In this document: positions 44,776 to 53,336 of the stretch, in pieces
Numbering within the stretch: the stretch's first letter is position 1
Layout of the letters: each line of letters starts with the position of its first letter
Assembly: GCA_965199245.1 (NCBI GenBank)
Contig: CBDAQP010000001.1
Location: 930,001 to 994,000 of the forward strand
DNA from: Carbonatibacter sp965199245
GTDB lineage: Bacteria > Pseudomonadota > Alphaproteobacteria > Kiloniellales > Kiloniellaceae
Reading direction: 5' to 3'
Length of the DNA stretch: 64,000 nucleotides
Notes under the pieces: model-generated
Told to the model about the DNA's origin: nothing
Databases searched by the model: none
Seen by the model: the letters and a program-made list of their open reading frames with translations, nothing else
Position numbers and translations under genes: made by a program

Positions 44776-46203
44776 TTAGAAGCTCACAGCGATCGACGCA
44801 ACAGCCGCGCTGAACTTGTGGCTTGCCGCTTTGGTCTTGGTGACACCACTGTTGTCATGTCCGGCAAGGGCACTGACCTTGTTTTTACCGCTTGTCGCAC
44901 CCACTGACGCCGTCAGACCGGGGGCAATGTTATAGGACACGCCTGCGGAATAGGCTTCCAGCTTTTGATCCGCATTGCGGACTTTCAGGCCGGAACTGTA
45001 CTTGGATGAGGTCATCCCTGTGGCAACAGTCCATGGACCCATGCCATAAGACAGCCCAACGGTGTAGGTTGTGACCTTGTCTTGATAGGACACAACTTCG
45101 CTTCCTTCGGCAACAGAGTCCCCACCGGCGGCATAAGTTGGAAGCTCACCCTTGGCGAGGCCCACCTGACCGGTTTTCTGCTGTGATCCGGCGAGTCCAA
45201 GTGTGAAGCCCATCGCCGAAACGGTTGCGCCCACTTGGTATCCTGTGTTGGTCAGGTCACCAATTCCGCGATAGTTAATTTCACGTGTTCCACTAGAGGC
45301 AGCCTGTCCTGCTTGAACCAGAACGGCACCAGCGGGAGCGGTTTCTTCTGATGTAAGAGTTACTTCAGCTCCAACTGCGACAGCAGGAGCATTGGCACCG
45401 CCAGCGTTGTTTGCGGCAATAGCGGTATTAGTAGCGTTAACGTAACGCGCCCCACGGAAAGCAGTTGCTGCTTTACCAGCCTTATGAGTCGCCAAATCAG
45501 TGCTGCTACGTGTCATGGTCAGACCGAAGCCCAGGCCAACGCCGTCGAAGTCGCCAGAGTAACCGACGCCTGCTTCAAAGTGATCTTTCTTTGTTCCCTT
45601 TGCAGACTCGGCGAATTTTGTGCCATCGTTGGACTCCGGTGAGTAGGACAGGCCGACTGTGAATCCGGAGAACGCAGGTGACAGGTAGGTGACCTTTGTG
45701 TTGTCGGCATCGCGTGAGATAGACGCAACAGTGGAGGTTTTACGCTTGGAACCAGCGTAATCGAAGTTTGCACCCGTGGAGTTGTTGATCATACCGAAAA
45801 CGAAGTTTGTTGTTCCGGTTTTTTTCAGCTGGTCAGCAGCACCGTCCTGGTCGCCCAGCTGGATTTTACCCCAGTCACCGGAGATGAAGATGTGGTTTTC
45901 ATCGGTGTTGTTGGCAGTGTTCTGATCTGTTTCCAGTTCAACCTTGAATCCGTAGTTCAGGCCGTTGTCCGCAGTATCGGAAAACTTCAGGTGGACTTCG
46001 GAGTTTGTGCGGAAGTCAACCCCGGACTGACCCATAGGCTTGTCCTTGGCATTATCGGCATCCGTGCCGCCTTTTTCGCCATAGGCAGAACCCGCATGGA
46101 ACTGGGTGAAGGCATTCCACGTGACCTTGTCACTGGCGGCGGCAGGCGCAACCAGAGCCGCAGATGCAACGAGCGCAGAACTTGCAAGCAGAACTTTTTT
46201 CAT
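44776..46203 (-). CDS. Gram-negative porin
   Basis: Outer-membrane beta-barrel porin of 475 residues. The signal peptide is MKKVLLASSALVASAALVAPAAAS. The mature protein has alternating amphipathic strands (LNYGFKVELETDQ, WGKIQLGDQDGAADQL, FTVGLSYSPESNDG, VGLGFGLTMTRSS) and ends in AVASIAVSF, the C-terminal Phe being the BAM signal. The ATG at 46203 follows GGAG at good spacing. Residues about 240-311 use codons unlike the rest and probably form a variable surface loop. Confidence 0.92.
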   Translation of the reverse strand: MKKVLLASSALVASAALVAPAAASDKVTWNAFTQFHAGSAYGEKGGTDADNAKDKPMGQSGVDFRTNSEVHLKFSDTADNGLNYGFKVELETDQNTANNTDENHIFISGDWGKIQLGDQDGAADQLKKTGTTNFVFGMINNSTGANFDYAGSKRKTSTVASISRDADNTKVTYLSPAFSGFTVGLSYSPESNDGTKFAESAKGTKKDHFEAGVGYSGDFDGVGLGFGLTMTRSSTDLATHKAGKAATAFRGARYVNATNTAIAANNAGGANAPAVAVGAEVTLTSEETAPAGAVLVQAGQAASSGTREINYRGIGDLTNTGYQVGATVSAMGFTLGLAGSQQKTGQVGLAKGELPTYAAGGDSVAEGSEVVSYQDKVTTYTVGLSYGMGPWTVATGMTSSKYSSGLKVRNADQKLEAYSAGVSYNIAPGLTASVGATSGKNKVSALAGHDNSGVTKTKAASHKFSAAVASIAVSF

Positions 46204-46780
46204 GAGTAATCTCCAAAACCCGGGATGCCTTGCGGCAAGCCGCAAAAGACCCCGATCAGACGATAAAGGGCGACTTCAACCAATAACCGGGAAGAGCGGC
46301 CCCCTGAATGAAGGGGCAACAGGCCCCCAACGAACATCAACAGTCCTAACACAGCTTTTTTCAGGACGACAAGGGGCTTTGTCCCCGTGCTGTGCTTTTT
46401 TTGCCAGACTGTTGCTTTTTTGCCACAAACACCCTCCGCGCCGTGCATTTTTTCAGGGTTTTTTAAGGTTTTCGGCCCGACTCCTGATTATCCCGACTCC
46501 TGTCATCGGGTCTTGTAGGGTCGTGCCCGATAAAGCGGAGCCTCTTTGTGCAGGTCTTCTCCCGCGCGAACAGTCCCCCCCCAACAGTCCCCCCAAAGGG
46601 TAGCGGGGCGGTTGTTTTTCGTTTGTCATTGGGGTCATTTTTTTGAGGTCTTTGTCGCCTTAAGCCTGACCAGGTGAGCAAAGGGGCAAAGAATATAAAG
46701 ATTTTTGATAGTTCCGCCTTTGAACCCCGGGCGGGCTGTTGTTATAAGAAAAACTGTTCTGCGCTGTTGAAAGGAATATC
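46204..46780. other. 577-bp divergent intergenic region, porin / sulfotransferase
   Basis: No convincing gene. On the porin side there are small hairpins (TGCGGC/GCCGCA near 46230) and two direct repeats of TGCTTTTTTTGCCA and TGCTTTTTTGCCA (46393-46406 and 46413-46425), 20 bp apart, i.e. on one face of the helix. This suggests a long porin leader and a regulator site. Minor repeats (CCCGACTCCTG) occur at 46480-46510. The right end holds the sulfotransferase promoter. Confidence 0.5.
46720..46748 (+). promoter_or_regulatory. Sigma-70-like promoter for the sulfotransferase gene
   Basis: TTGAAC (46720-46725), a 17-bp spacer and TATAAG (46743-46748) closely match the housekeeping consensus. The start codon lies 32 bp further on, with GAAAGGA as ribosome-binding site. 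Confidence 0.5.
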
Positions 46781-47620
46781 ATGTCCGGCTTGTTGTGGTT
46801 GGCCTCTTATCCCAAATCCGGCAATACGTGGATGCGGATTTTTTTGGCGAATTTAATCCTTGATCCATCCGAACCTTTGGACATTAACACCGTGGGGGAG
46901 GTCTGCACGGCTGAAAACAATCCCTTGTGGTATCAACTCGCCCTGAAAAAAAGGGGTGACCCGCGTCAACCCGGTGATCTGGATGATAATGATCTTCCCG
47001 ATCTGCGGCTGGCGGCGCAGGCGGTGTTGGCAGAACGGAACGCCGTCATCGTCCCGACCAAAACGCACAACTATTTCGGGGAGCACAAGGGCAAGCCCCT
47101 GTTCAATATGGCGGTCACGCGCGCGGCGATCTATATCCTGCGTGACCCGCGTGATGTGGCCCTGTCCGCACAGCATCACTTTGGCCTTGATCTGGATGAT
47201 ATGATTGCCTTGATGGCGGATGCACAGGCTCTGTCCAGGCCTGAAAACGACATGATCTATGAATTTTATTCATCCTGGTCACACCATGTCACATCCTGGA
47301 CACAGCACAAACACCCGGGAATTATCGTTCTGCGCTACGAAGACATATTGACCGATCCCTTTGGCGTTTTTAGTCCCCTGGCGCGAAAGCTGGGCATTAC
47401 ACAGGATGACAAACGCATCCGCCGCGCGGTTGAATTTTCATCCTTTGAGGTTTTGCAAAAACTGGAACAGGATAAGGGCTTCGTCGAACAATCCCCCCAC
47501 AACGACCGCTTTTTCAGATCAGGCAAAAGCGGCGACTGGAAGGGAAAACTGACCCCCGCCCAACAAAAAACAATCGAACAGACCCACGCCAAAGTCATGC
47601 GCCGGTTTGGTTATTTGTGA
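46781..47620 (+). CDS. Sulfotransferase-domain protein
   Basis: PAPS-dependent sulfotransferase fold, 279 residues. The 5'-phosphosulfate loop is LASYPKSGNTWMRIFLANL at residues 7-25, and the 3'-phosphate-binding region is IYILRDPRDVALSAQHHFGL (near 110). The C-terminal RSGKSGDWKGKLTP is the usual final motif. The acceptor is unknown; a lipid or polysaccharide sugar is plausible. The PKSGNTW pattern places it with the bacterial SULT-like proteins. yggS follows after 17 bp. Confidence 0.88.
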   Translation: MSGLLWLASYPKSGNTWMRIFLANLILDPSEPLDINTVGEVCTAENNPLWYQLALKKRGDPRQPGDLDDNDLPDLRLAAQAVLAERNAVIVPTKTHNYFGEHKGKPLFNMAVTRAAIYILRDPRDVALSAQHHFGLDLDDMIALMADAQALSRPENDMIYEFYSSWSHHVTSWTQHKHPGIIVLRYEDILTDPFGVFSPLARKLGITQDDKRIRRAVEFSSFEVLQKLEQDKGFVEQSPHNDRFFRSGKSGDWKGKLTPAQQKTIEQTHAKVMRRFGYL

Positions 47621-47637
47621 GATTTCGAGGAGTCATC

Positions 47638-48300
47638 ATGATTGCAGATCATCTTGCACAGGTGCGCCAGGCGATGGCGGCGGCGCGGGTGGATGCGCCG
47701 CTGGCCCGCGATCAGGCGGTTTTGATTGCGGTCAGCAAGACAAAACCCGTGAGTGCGATTGCAGAGGCCCTGGCGGCGGGCCAGCGGGTTTTCGGGGAAA
47801 ACAGAGTCCAAGAGGCCCTGGAAAAATTCACGGCCCTCAAAAAGAAATTCTGTGATCTTGACCTGCATTTGATTGGCCCGTTACAGACCAAAAAGGCGGC
47901 GGAAGCCGTTGCGCTGTTTGATGTCATCCACACGGTAGATCGGCCCCGGCTGGTGCGGATCCTGGTGCGGGAAATGACACGGCAACAACGTTTCCCGCGT
48001 TGTCTGGTTCAGGTCAACACCGGGGAAGAACCGCAAAAATCGGGGGTTTTGCCCGCTGATCTGGCGGATTTATTGGCGGTGTGCCAGACCGAAGGCCTGG
48101 CGATTGACGGCCTGATGGTCATCCCTCCGATTGACGAAGAAGCCTCACTCCATTTTTCCTTTTTGGGCAAGCTGGCCCGTCAACATGGCCTGGACAAGCT
48201 GTCGATGGGTATGAGTGCAGACTATGAACTGGCGGTGCGTTTCGGTGCCGATTATGTGCGGGTGGGATCGGGTATTTTTGGACAGCGTCACGCCACATAA
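47638..48300 (+). CDS. YggS-family pyridoxal-phosphate homeostasis protein
   Basis: Single-domain alanine-racemase-like TIM barrel that binds PLP without known catalysis and affects vitamin B6 and amino acid balance. The PLP lysine is in LIAVSKTKPVSAI, followed by VFGENRVQEALEKF, LHLIGPLQTKKA and LSMGMSADYELAVRFGADYVRVGSGIFG. The ATG at 47638 has AGGAG ahead. 220 residues. It is convergent with mltA, with a 7-bp gap. Confidence 0.94.
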   Translation: MIADHLAQVRQAMAAARVDAPLARDQAVLIAVSKTKPVSAIAEALAAGQRVFGENRVQEALEKFTALKKKFCDLDLHLIGPLQTKKAAEAVALFDVIHTVDRPRLVRILVREMTRQQRFPRCLVQVNTGEEPQKSGVLPADLADLLAVCQTEGLAIDGLMVIPPIDEEASLHFSFLGKLARQHGLDKLSMGMSADYELAVRFGADYVRVGSGIFGQRHAT

Positions 48301-48307
48301 AAACAGA

Positions 48308-49462
48308 TCACTGTTTTTTGGGCAGCAAGAGAAAATAACGACCCTGCTGTTTCATTCCGCCCGCGATGGTCAGGGCGTCCTCGCCTGAACCCCAATAAAA
48401 ATCACCACGCAGGGGGCCTGTGATGGCAGCACCCGTGTCCTGGGCGACCATCAATCGCCGCAGGGGTTTGTGCGCCCGCCCCCCCGCCGTGGCGGGAAAG
48501 GTTGTGTCCAGCCACAGGGGCGCACCCAGTGGGATAAAGGTCGGATCAACCGCCAGCACCCGCCCCGGGGTCAAGGGAACGGACAGGGCCCCAAAGGCAC
48601 CATCGCCCGCAATTTTACGAAAAAAGATAAAGCGTTTATTGCGTTGCATCAGTATTCCGGCCTTGTCCGGATGGGTGCGCAGCCAATGACGCACCTGGTG
48701 CATGGCGGCCTGCCCCGGGGGAAGATATCCCCCGTCAATCAAAATGCGCCCAATCCCGCGAAAGGCCCGCCCATTACTGGCGGCAAAGCCGACGCGGGTG
48801 GTCTGCCCATCGGGTAAAATCACCCGTCCGGAGCCTTGAATATGCAGGAAAAAAACATCAACCGGATCATCGGCCCACAGCAAGGGTTCCGTGGTCACGG
48901 CCCCTGCATCAATGGCCTGACGATCAAAATAGGGGATCAGTTGACCGTCCACAATTCGCCCGATTTGGGGTATTTTAACCAAATCATCCGGAACGGGATA
49001 GACCGGATAGCGATAGCGGTCGCTTTTTTGATAAGACCCGTTGAGGGTGGCTTCGAAATAACCGGTAAACACCCCGTCGCGATTGCCGTTGCTGGTCACA
49101 GCATAGGGGACAAAACGGCTTGTGATCCAGTTTCTCAGCGCGGCTTCATCTCCCGGGGGAAGCTGGACAACGGCGGCGCAGGCCGCCCGCCAATCCGCCG
49201 TGCGAGCAGGGATGGTGTGGCGCAGTTTGTCCCATCTGGCCCCGGCCTGTCCTGTGACGATTTTGCGACAGCTGTGGGCCAGCGCAGGGGCGGCCGTCAA
49301 CAGGGTGTCGTCGTCAAAACCCCGCAGGTCATCAAAACCGACCTGTTCCAACGTAATCTGTGGGGACTGTGTATATTCCGGTTGGCGCATACAGGCGGCG
49401 AGTAAAAAAATAACCGCCGATCCCCCAACCCTGATGAGGTTCCTGAAAAATTGCCTCGACAC
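48308..49462 (-). CDS. mltA: Membrane-bound lytic murein transglycosylase A
   Basis: Lipoprotein lytic transglycosylase that cleaves peptidoglycan to 1,6-anhydro muropeptides. The lipobox is FLLAAC near residue 23. The MltA barrel contains GVFTGYFEATLNGSYQKSDRY and PYFDRQAIDAG, and the 3D domain has VDPTFIPLGAPLWLDT and VAQDTGAAITGPLRGDFYWG, where the DTG Asp is catalytic. The GTG at 49462 is a tentative start just after the Tim44-like gene; the frame runs on to 49657 inside that gene. Confidence 0.9.
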   Translation of the reverse strand: MSRQFFRNLIRVGGSAVIFLLAACMRQPEYTQSPQITLEQVGFDDLRGFDDDTLLTAAPALAHSCRKIVTGQAGARWDKLRHTIPARTADWRAACAAVVQLPPGDEAALRNWITSRFVPYAVTSNGNRDGVFTGYFEATLNGSYQKSDRYRYPVYPVPDDLVKIPQIGRIVDGQLIPYFDRQAIDAGAVTTEPLLWADDPVDVFFLHIQGSGRVILPDGQTTRVGFAASNGRAFRGIGRILIDGGYLPPGQAAMHQVRHWLRTHPDKAGILMQRNKRFIFFRKIAGDGAFGALSVPLTPGRVLAVDPTFIPLGAPLWLDTTFPATAGGRAHKPLRRLMVAQDTGAAITGPLRGDFYWGSGEDALTIAGGMKQQGRYFLLLPKKQ

Positions 49463-49484
49463 TTCCTTGTCGCGGGGGGGCAAT

Positions 49485-50228
49485 TTAATGGGCCGTGCGC
49501 GTTTCGACCAGTTCCCAGTTCGGGTTTTCGCTCTGCAGGTCGCGGGCAAAGATCCACAGATCCCGGATTTGTCGGACGCTGTTGGGATCGCCAGCGATAA
49601 TCTCGCCGGCACTGTTGCGCGTGACGGTGATCTGCTCAGACACAAAGGACACGTCAAGCAAGGCGCGGTCGTCTTGTTGACGTGCGCTAACCAGTTCGGC
49701 GTTGCTGAGAGCCACCAATGTTGTTTCTAAACTGTTGCCATCGGCTTCGCGGGTGGTGATGGCCCGGTTAAAATTGTCAAAAACCTTTACACTGAGCAGG
49801 TTTTTCAAGGTCTCCCGATCCCCACTGGCAAAAGCCGTGATAATCATGTCAAAGGCCGTTGCCGCCCCGTTTAAAAAGGCGGCACTGTCAAAGCTGTCAT
49901 CCCGCCCGATGATCGCGCGCAACCCCAGAGCCAACGGTGAGTCAGGGTCAAGCAGCTGTTGTGTTGTCTTGCCATGGTGCAGGGCGGCGACGGTTGCAGT
50001 GTCCGGAGTCATGTTATCCGGAGTTATGTTATCCGGGGGTGTAGTGTCTTCCGGGGGCCGTTTGCTGTCGAGTGAAATCACCTTCGGATCAGGTGACCCG
50101 GGGTGGGGGGGTTTTTCGGCTTTGCGGTCGTGACCCGTGCGACTGCCGAGGGTGGCATGAAGGCGCAACACCAGAAAAACAGCGATTGCTGCCCAGAAAA
50201 GAATTTCAATAAAATCCGGATTGCCCAT
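49485..50228 (-). CDS. Tim44-like domain protein
   Basis: A 247-residue protein with an N-terminal membrane helix (FIEILFWAAIAVFLVLRLHATLG), a low-complexity linker and a C-terminal Tim44 domain (GAATAFDMIITAFASGDRETL, then DNFNRAITTREADGNSLETT and WIFARDLQSENPNWELVET). Related alphaproteobacterial proteins are ancestral to mitochondrial Tim44. The linker contains a 15-bp tandem repeat (49996-50040) giving PDN-x-T iterations. The adjacent mltA and divergent fxsA-secB are a conserved alphaproteobacterial block, suggesting an envelope or export role. Confidence 0.88.
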   Translation of the reverse strand: MGNPDFIEILFWAAIAVFLVLRLHATLGSRTGHDRKAEKPPHPGSPDPKVISLDSKRPPEDTTPPDNITPDNMTPDTATVAALHHGKTTQQLLDPDSPLALGLRAIIGRDDSFDSAAFLNGAATAFDMIITAFASGDRETLKNLLSVKVFDNFNRAITTREADGNSLETTLVALSNAELVSARQQDDRALLDVSFVSEQITVTRNSAGEIIAGDPNSVRQIRDLWIFARDLQSENPNWELVETRTAH

Positions 50229-50389
50229 CATTTTTTTTGTTCCCACATGACGTTGTCTGTCCCCGAGCTGTCACGCGACACCTGTTTTTGAACCAAATTG
50301 TAAACAGGCCCGATTTTTTATCTCGTTTACAGCGGCTTCCGTGCTTATATAGGGTGTTCGTTGCATCGTAACAAGAGAAAGCCGGATTG

Positions 50390-50872
50390 ATGGGATGGAT
50401 TTTCCTCGCTCTTTTTATCGGATTGCCCCTGATTGAAATTATGGTGTTCATCACCGTTGGCGATCTGGTCGGGGGGGTCTGGACGCTGGGCCTTGTGATC
50501 TTGACAGCGGTGGTGGGAACGGTTCTGATTCGGGCACAGGGTTTTGCGCTTTTGGCGCGCATTCGGACACAGTTGGGGGCCGGAGTCATCCCCGCGCGTG
50601 ATATGTTGAGCGCGTTTTGTCTGCTCATTGCCGGGATTTTGATGTTGACACCGGGCTTTGTCACCGATGCCGTGGGCCTGAGCTTGTTTCTCCCTACCGT
50701 TCAAGATGTCATCCAGGGGGCAATGGGGCGGCGCGTCTTTGGCGCAAAAGGTCATGCCCGAAGTAATTTTCGGGGCGGCGCACAGGGTGGGACACAGGCC
50801 CCCGGATCGCACGATCATCCGCGCGGCAATATTATTGATGCCGACTTTGAAGACCTGCCCCCTCAAAAATAA
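50390..50872 (+). CDS. fxsA: FxsA-family membrane protein
   Basis: Cytoplasmic-membrane protein of 160 residues with about four helices (WIFLALFIGLPLIEIMVFITVG, VWTLGLVILTAVVGTVLI, MLSAFCLLIAGILMLTPGFVTDAVG), the last containing the family hallmark PGFVTD. FxsA affects exclusion of phage T7 by F plasmids in E. coli; its normal role is unknown. The C-terminal tail is hydrophilic. Just upstream, TTTACA and TATAGG at 16 bp could form a promoter (50326-50353). Confidence 0.88.
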   Translation: MGWIFLALFIGLPLIEIMVFITVGDLVGGVWTLGLVILTAVVGTVLIRAQGFALLARIRTQLGAGVIPARDMLSAFCLLIAGILMLTPGFVTDAVGLSLFLPTVQDVIQGAMGRRVFGAKGHARSNFRGGAQGGTQAPGSHDHPRGNIIDADFEDLPPQK

Positions 50873-50953
50873 GGCTGACTCCCGGGGGGGCACTGTGCTA
50901 GGGGTGGCAAGGGAGCACCTCTGAAAACATACACGAAAAGCGGGATTATCACC

Positions 50954-51424
50954 ATGGACGACCAACACCAGCCACTTGTCATCAATGCCCAGTATGTGAA
51001 AGATTTTTCATTTGAAAATCCAAACGCACCCCACATTTTTTCGGCAATGCAGGACAACCCGCCGCAACTGGGCGTTGATATTGCGGTTGAGGTCACGGCC
51101 CTTAATGCCCAATCTTTCGAGGTCTCAATCCGCTTTCAGGCCGAAACAAAAATCGATGACAAAACGCTTTTTATGATGGAACTGGATTATGCGGGGGTGG
51201 CAACCCTTGGCGAGGGCCTCGAAGAGAACTTGCGCGAAATGTTGCTGTTTGTTGAAACCCCACGCTATCTTTTCCCTGCGGCGCGCCATATTCTGTCCGA
51301 TCTGTCGCGCGAAGGCGGATTTCCGCCGCTGATCCTCAATCCCGTTGACTTTCACCAGCTTTACCTGCGCCGCAAACAACAAGACAGCGCGGAACAGGAA
51401 AAAGGCGAACAGTCCCTGCATTAA
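50954..51424 (+). CDS. secB: Protein-export chaperone SecB
   Basis: Acidic cytosolic tetrameric chaperone that keeps preproteins unfolded for SecA. Typical segments are LVINAQYVKDFSFENPNAPHI, FMMELDYAGVATLGEGLEENLREMLL and LFPAARHILSDLSREGGFPPLILNPVDF. 156 residues. The gap before it holds GAGCACCTCTGAAAAC (about 50910), a weak echo of the repeat-element end. Confidence 0.96.
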   Translation: MDDQHQPLVINAQYVKDFSFENPNAPHIFSAMQDNPPQLGVDIAVEVTALNAQSFEVSIRFQAETKIDDKTLFMMELDYAGVATLGEGLEENLREMLLFVETPRYLFPAARHILSDLSREGGFPPLILNPVDFHQLYLRRKQQDSAEQEKGEQSLH

Positions 51425-51432
51425 GATAAAAA

Positions 51433-51534
51433 CCCAGATCCCCGTCGTCCGGTGCATCAAATCGTTTTTTCCGATCCGCAAATACTGTCGTATTCTGTCG
51501 TTCCCGAAAGACATTTTCCTGTCGGCAAACAGAG
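51433..51534 (-). repeat. Divergent, shortened copy of the dispersed element (copy D)
   Basis: Read on the minus strand, GACAGGAAAATGTCTTTCGG, then GAATACGACAGTATTT, then CGATTTGATGCACCGGACGA align with copies A and B (GGCAGGAAAACTGCTTTCGA, GAATACTTGACGTATTC, CAGTTTGACGCCCCGGATAA). The central hairpin is kept (AATAC at 51481-51485 and GTATT at 51490-51494). About 30 bp of the middle is missing. It lies between the convergent secB and ubiH genes. Confidence 0.6.
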
Positions 51535-51579
51535 ACCAAGGATTTTTCAGAAGTACTCGAAAACAACCAAAAACCAAAA

Positions 51580-52818
51580 TCACCGCATCAGTCGGGGCAA
51601 ATCTCCCACTGTCCCCATGGCGTGTTTGATGAAAAATGTTCGCAAAGGGGCGATTTTATTGACCGCCGCCAGTCCCACCCCCCGCGCGATACGTAAAGGG
51701 GCGATGTCGTTGGAAAAAAGCATGACCAAACCATCCATGGCACAGAGCATAACCACGGAGTCAAAACGTCGCCACCGCGCATAGCGGGCCAGAACAGGGG
51801 CAGATCCCAAATCCTGTCCGGATCTTTTGGCCTCGACCAAAACCTCGGCCAGGGCGGCAATATCGCGCAGACCCAGATTTAACCCCTGTCCGGCGATGGG
51901 GTGCATCGCGTGGGCGGCATCCCCGATCAGGGCGAGGCGATGATCTGTCATCCGCGCGGCATGGAGGGAGGACAGGGGGTAACTCCAGCGGTCATCCCCA
52001 ACCGAAAAATGACCCAGTTTCCCCCCGAAACGACGGTGTAGCTCGTGGGCAAAACGGTCATGATCCATGGCCATATAATGGGGGGCCAGGGCACGTTTTT
52101 CAGACCACACCAACGAAGAGCGATGCGCCCCGCTCGCATCATCACGCAGAGGCAAGAGGGCAAAAGGCCCGGCGGGCAAGAAATGCTCATGAGCCACGCC
52201 GCCATGGGGGTGATCATGATAAACCGTTGTGACCAGGCCATTTTGGTGATAATCACGCCCGGTTGTGCAAATGCCGGCATGGGCGCGAACGGGGGACTGG
52301 CGACCATCCGCGCCGATAACCAGCCGGGCCGTGATCTTTTGCCCGCTGTCCAGCCGGGCCACAACCGCCGTATCCGTGCGCGTCAAGTCGGCCAGAGTCT
52401 GCGGAGCAAAGAGGCAGAGGTCGTCACAATCTGTCAGCTGGTCGTGCAAAACCTGGCGCATGACACGATTTTCCACAATCCAGCCCATTGGCTCTGACCC
52501 CACAGCACAATGGTCAAAGGACAGGGAAAAGGGACTGCGGGCATGGTCAATACAGCCGTCTGTGATTTCGATGTGCAAAATGGGTGCGGCGGCCCCCGCC
52601 ATTACGGGCCAGAGGCCGAGCCGATTAAAAATCCGCTGTGACCCCTGTGCCAGGGCAGAGGCCCGCCCATCAAAAGCCACCGCACGCTGTGTTTCGGGGG
52701 GCGTGCGATCAACAACCGCCGTCCTGACCCCTTCACGCGAAAGAGCCACCGCCAGGGACAAACCCGCCAGCCCCGCCCCGATGATGAGAACATCACAGCT
52801 GTCATCGGTTGTTGTCAT
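51580..52818 (-). CDS. ubiH: UbiH/UbiF/COQ6-family FAD-dependent hydroxylase
   Basis: Flavoprotein monooxygenase of ubiquinone ring hydroxylation, 412 residues. The N-terminal FAD fold is DVLIIGAGLAGLSLAVALSREG, the central motif is VIGADGRQSPVRAHAG and the C-terminal FAD motif is LALIGDAAHAMHPIAGQGLN. Which ring position is hydroxylated cannot be told; the symbol is the family label. Confidence 0.88.
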   Translation of the reverse strand: MTTTDDSCDVLIIGAGLAGLSLAVALSREGVRTAVVDRTPPETQRAVAFDGRASALAQGSQRIFNRLGLWPVMAGAAAPILHIEITDGCIDHARSPFSLSFDHCAVGSEPMGWIVENRVMRQVLHDQLTDCDDLCLFAPQTLADLTRTDTAVVARLDSGQKITARLVIGADGRQSPVRAHAGICTTGRDYHQNGLVTTVYHDHPHGGVAHEHFLPAGPFALLPLRDDASGAHRSSLVWSEKRALAPHYMAMDHDRFAHELHRRFGGKLGHFSVGDDRWSYPLSSLHAARMTDHRLALIGDAAHAMHPIAGQGLNLGLRDIAALAEVLVEAKRSGQDLGSAPVLARYARWRRFDSVVMLCAMDGLVMLFSNDIAPLRIARGVGLAAVNKIAPLRTFFIKHAMGTVGDLPRLMR

Positions 52819-52833
52819 GTTCTCTATCCTTTT

Positions 52834-52959
52834 CTATGGGGCAATTCCAACCATAACCAAAGGGACAGCAGGACTCCCCCTGCCCTGACGGATGAGATTA
52901 TAAAGTTCCTTTTCGTCATAACCCGGGCCGGATAACATTTCGGCTTGCAGTTCTTTCAT
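52834..52959 (-). CDS. Possible 41-residue ORF upstream of ubiH
   Basis: ATG at 52959 opens MKELQAEMLSGPGYDEKELY and then NLIRQGRGSPAVPLVMVGIAP, stopping 15 bp before ubiH. It is the only open stretch between ubiH and the non-coding region further right, and its composition is coding-like. No clear ribosome-binding site and no recognised family. It may be a small gene or chance. Confidence 0.25.
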   Translation of the reverse strand: MKELQAEMLSGPGYDEKELYNLIRQGRGSPAVPLVMVGIAP

Positions 52960-53336
52960 CGGCAAAATTTCTATTCCAGGGTCAATGACATTTCAGACAA
53001 AAAATGCCCCGTGTTTGACAACATATGTTTGACAAAAAGATCAAAAGCGACGAATGAATATGTACCGAATTGGACTTATAGATCAATTCTCTGCGGCAAC
53101 CCTAAAAATTTTGGCCCCCGAATTGCCCTGCCCACATCATAAAGATCAATCTAATTCCCGATTTCTGCCCTGTCAAAAAAGATTTCCTGAGAAATGCTGA
53201 ACAAGGCCTCAGGATTTTGACAGACACAGCTTTGACAGGCACAAGAGCCATCAAAACCTTGCGGTGTCGTTTTTTTTGGTGCAGGTTTTGCCTTTGGTTG
53301 TTTCTTCCCAGCGGCTGGTTGTGAGAGGTGAATGGT
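52960..53336. other. Gene-poor stretch between ubiH and the trp operon
   Basis: Contains CATTTCAGACAAAA (52989-53002, shared with 33861-33874) and two TTTGACA repeats (53014-53020, 53028-53034) around the perfect palindrome AACATATGTT (53020-53029), a possible divergent regulator site. A minus-strand ORF of 63 codons (53151-53342) with a CACQSCVCQ cluster overlaps the repeat element and is probably spurious. GAGAGGTG at 53323-53330 mirrors the left end of copy B and may be the end of a lost neighbouring copy. Confidence 0.4.
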
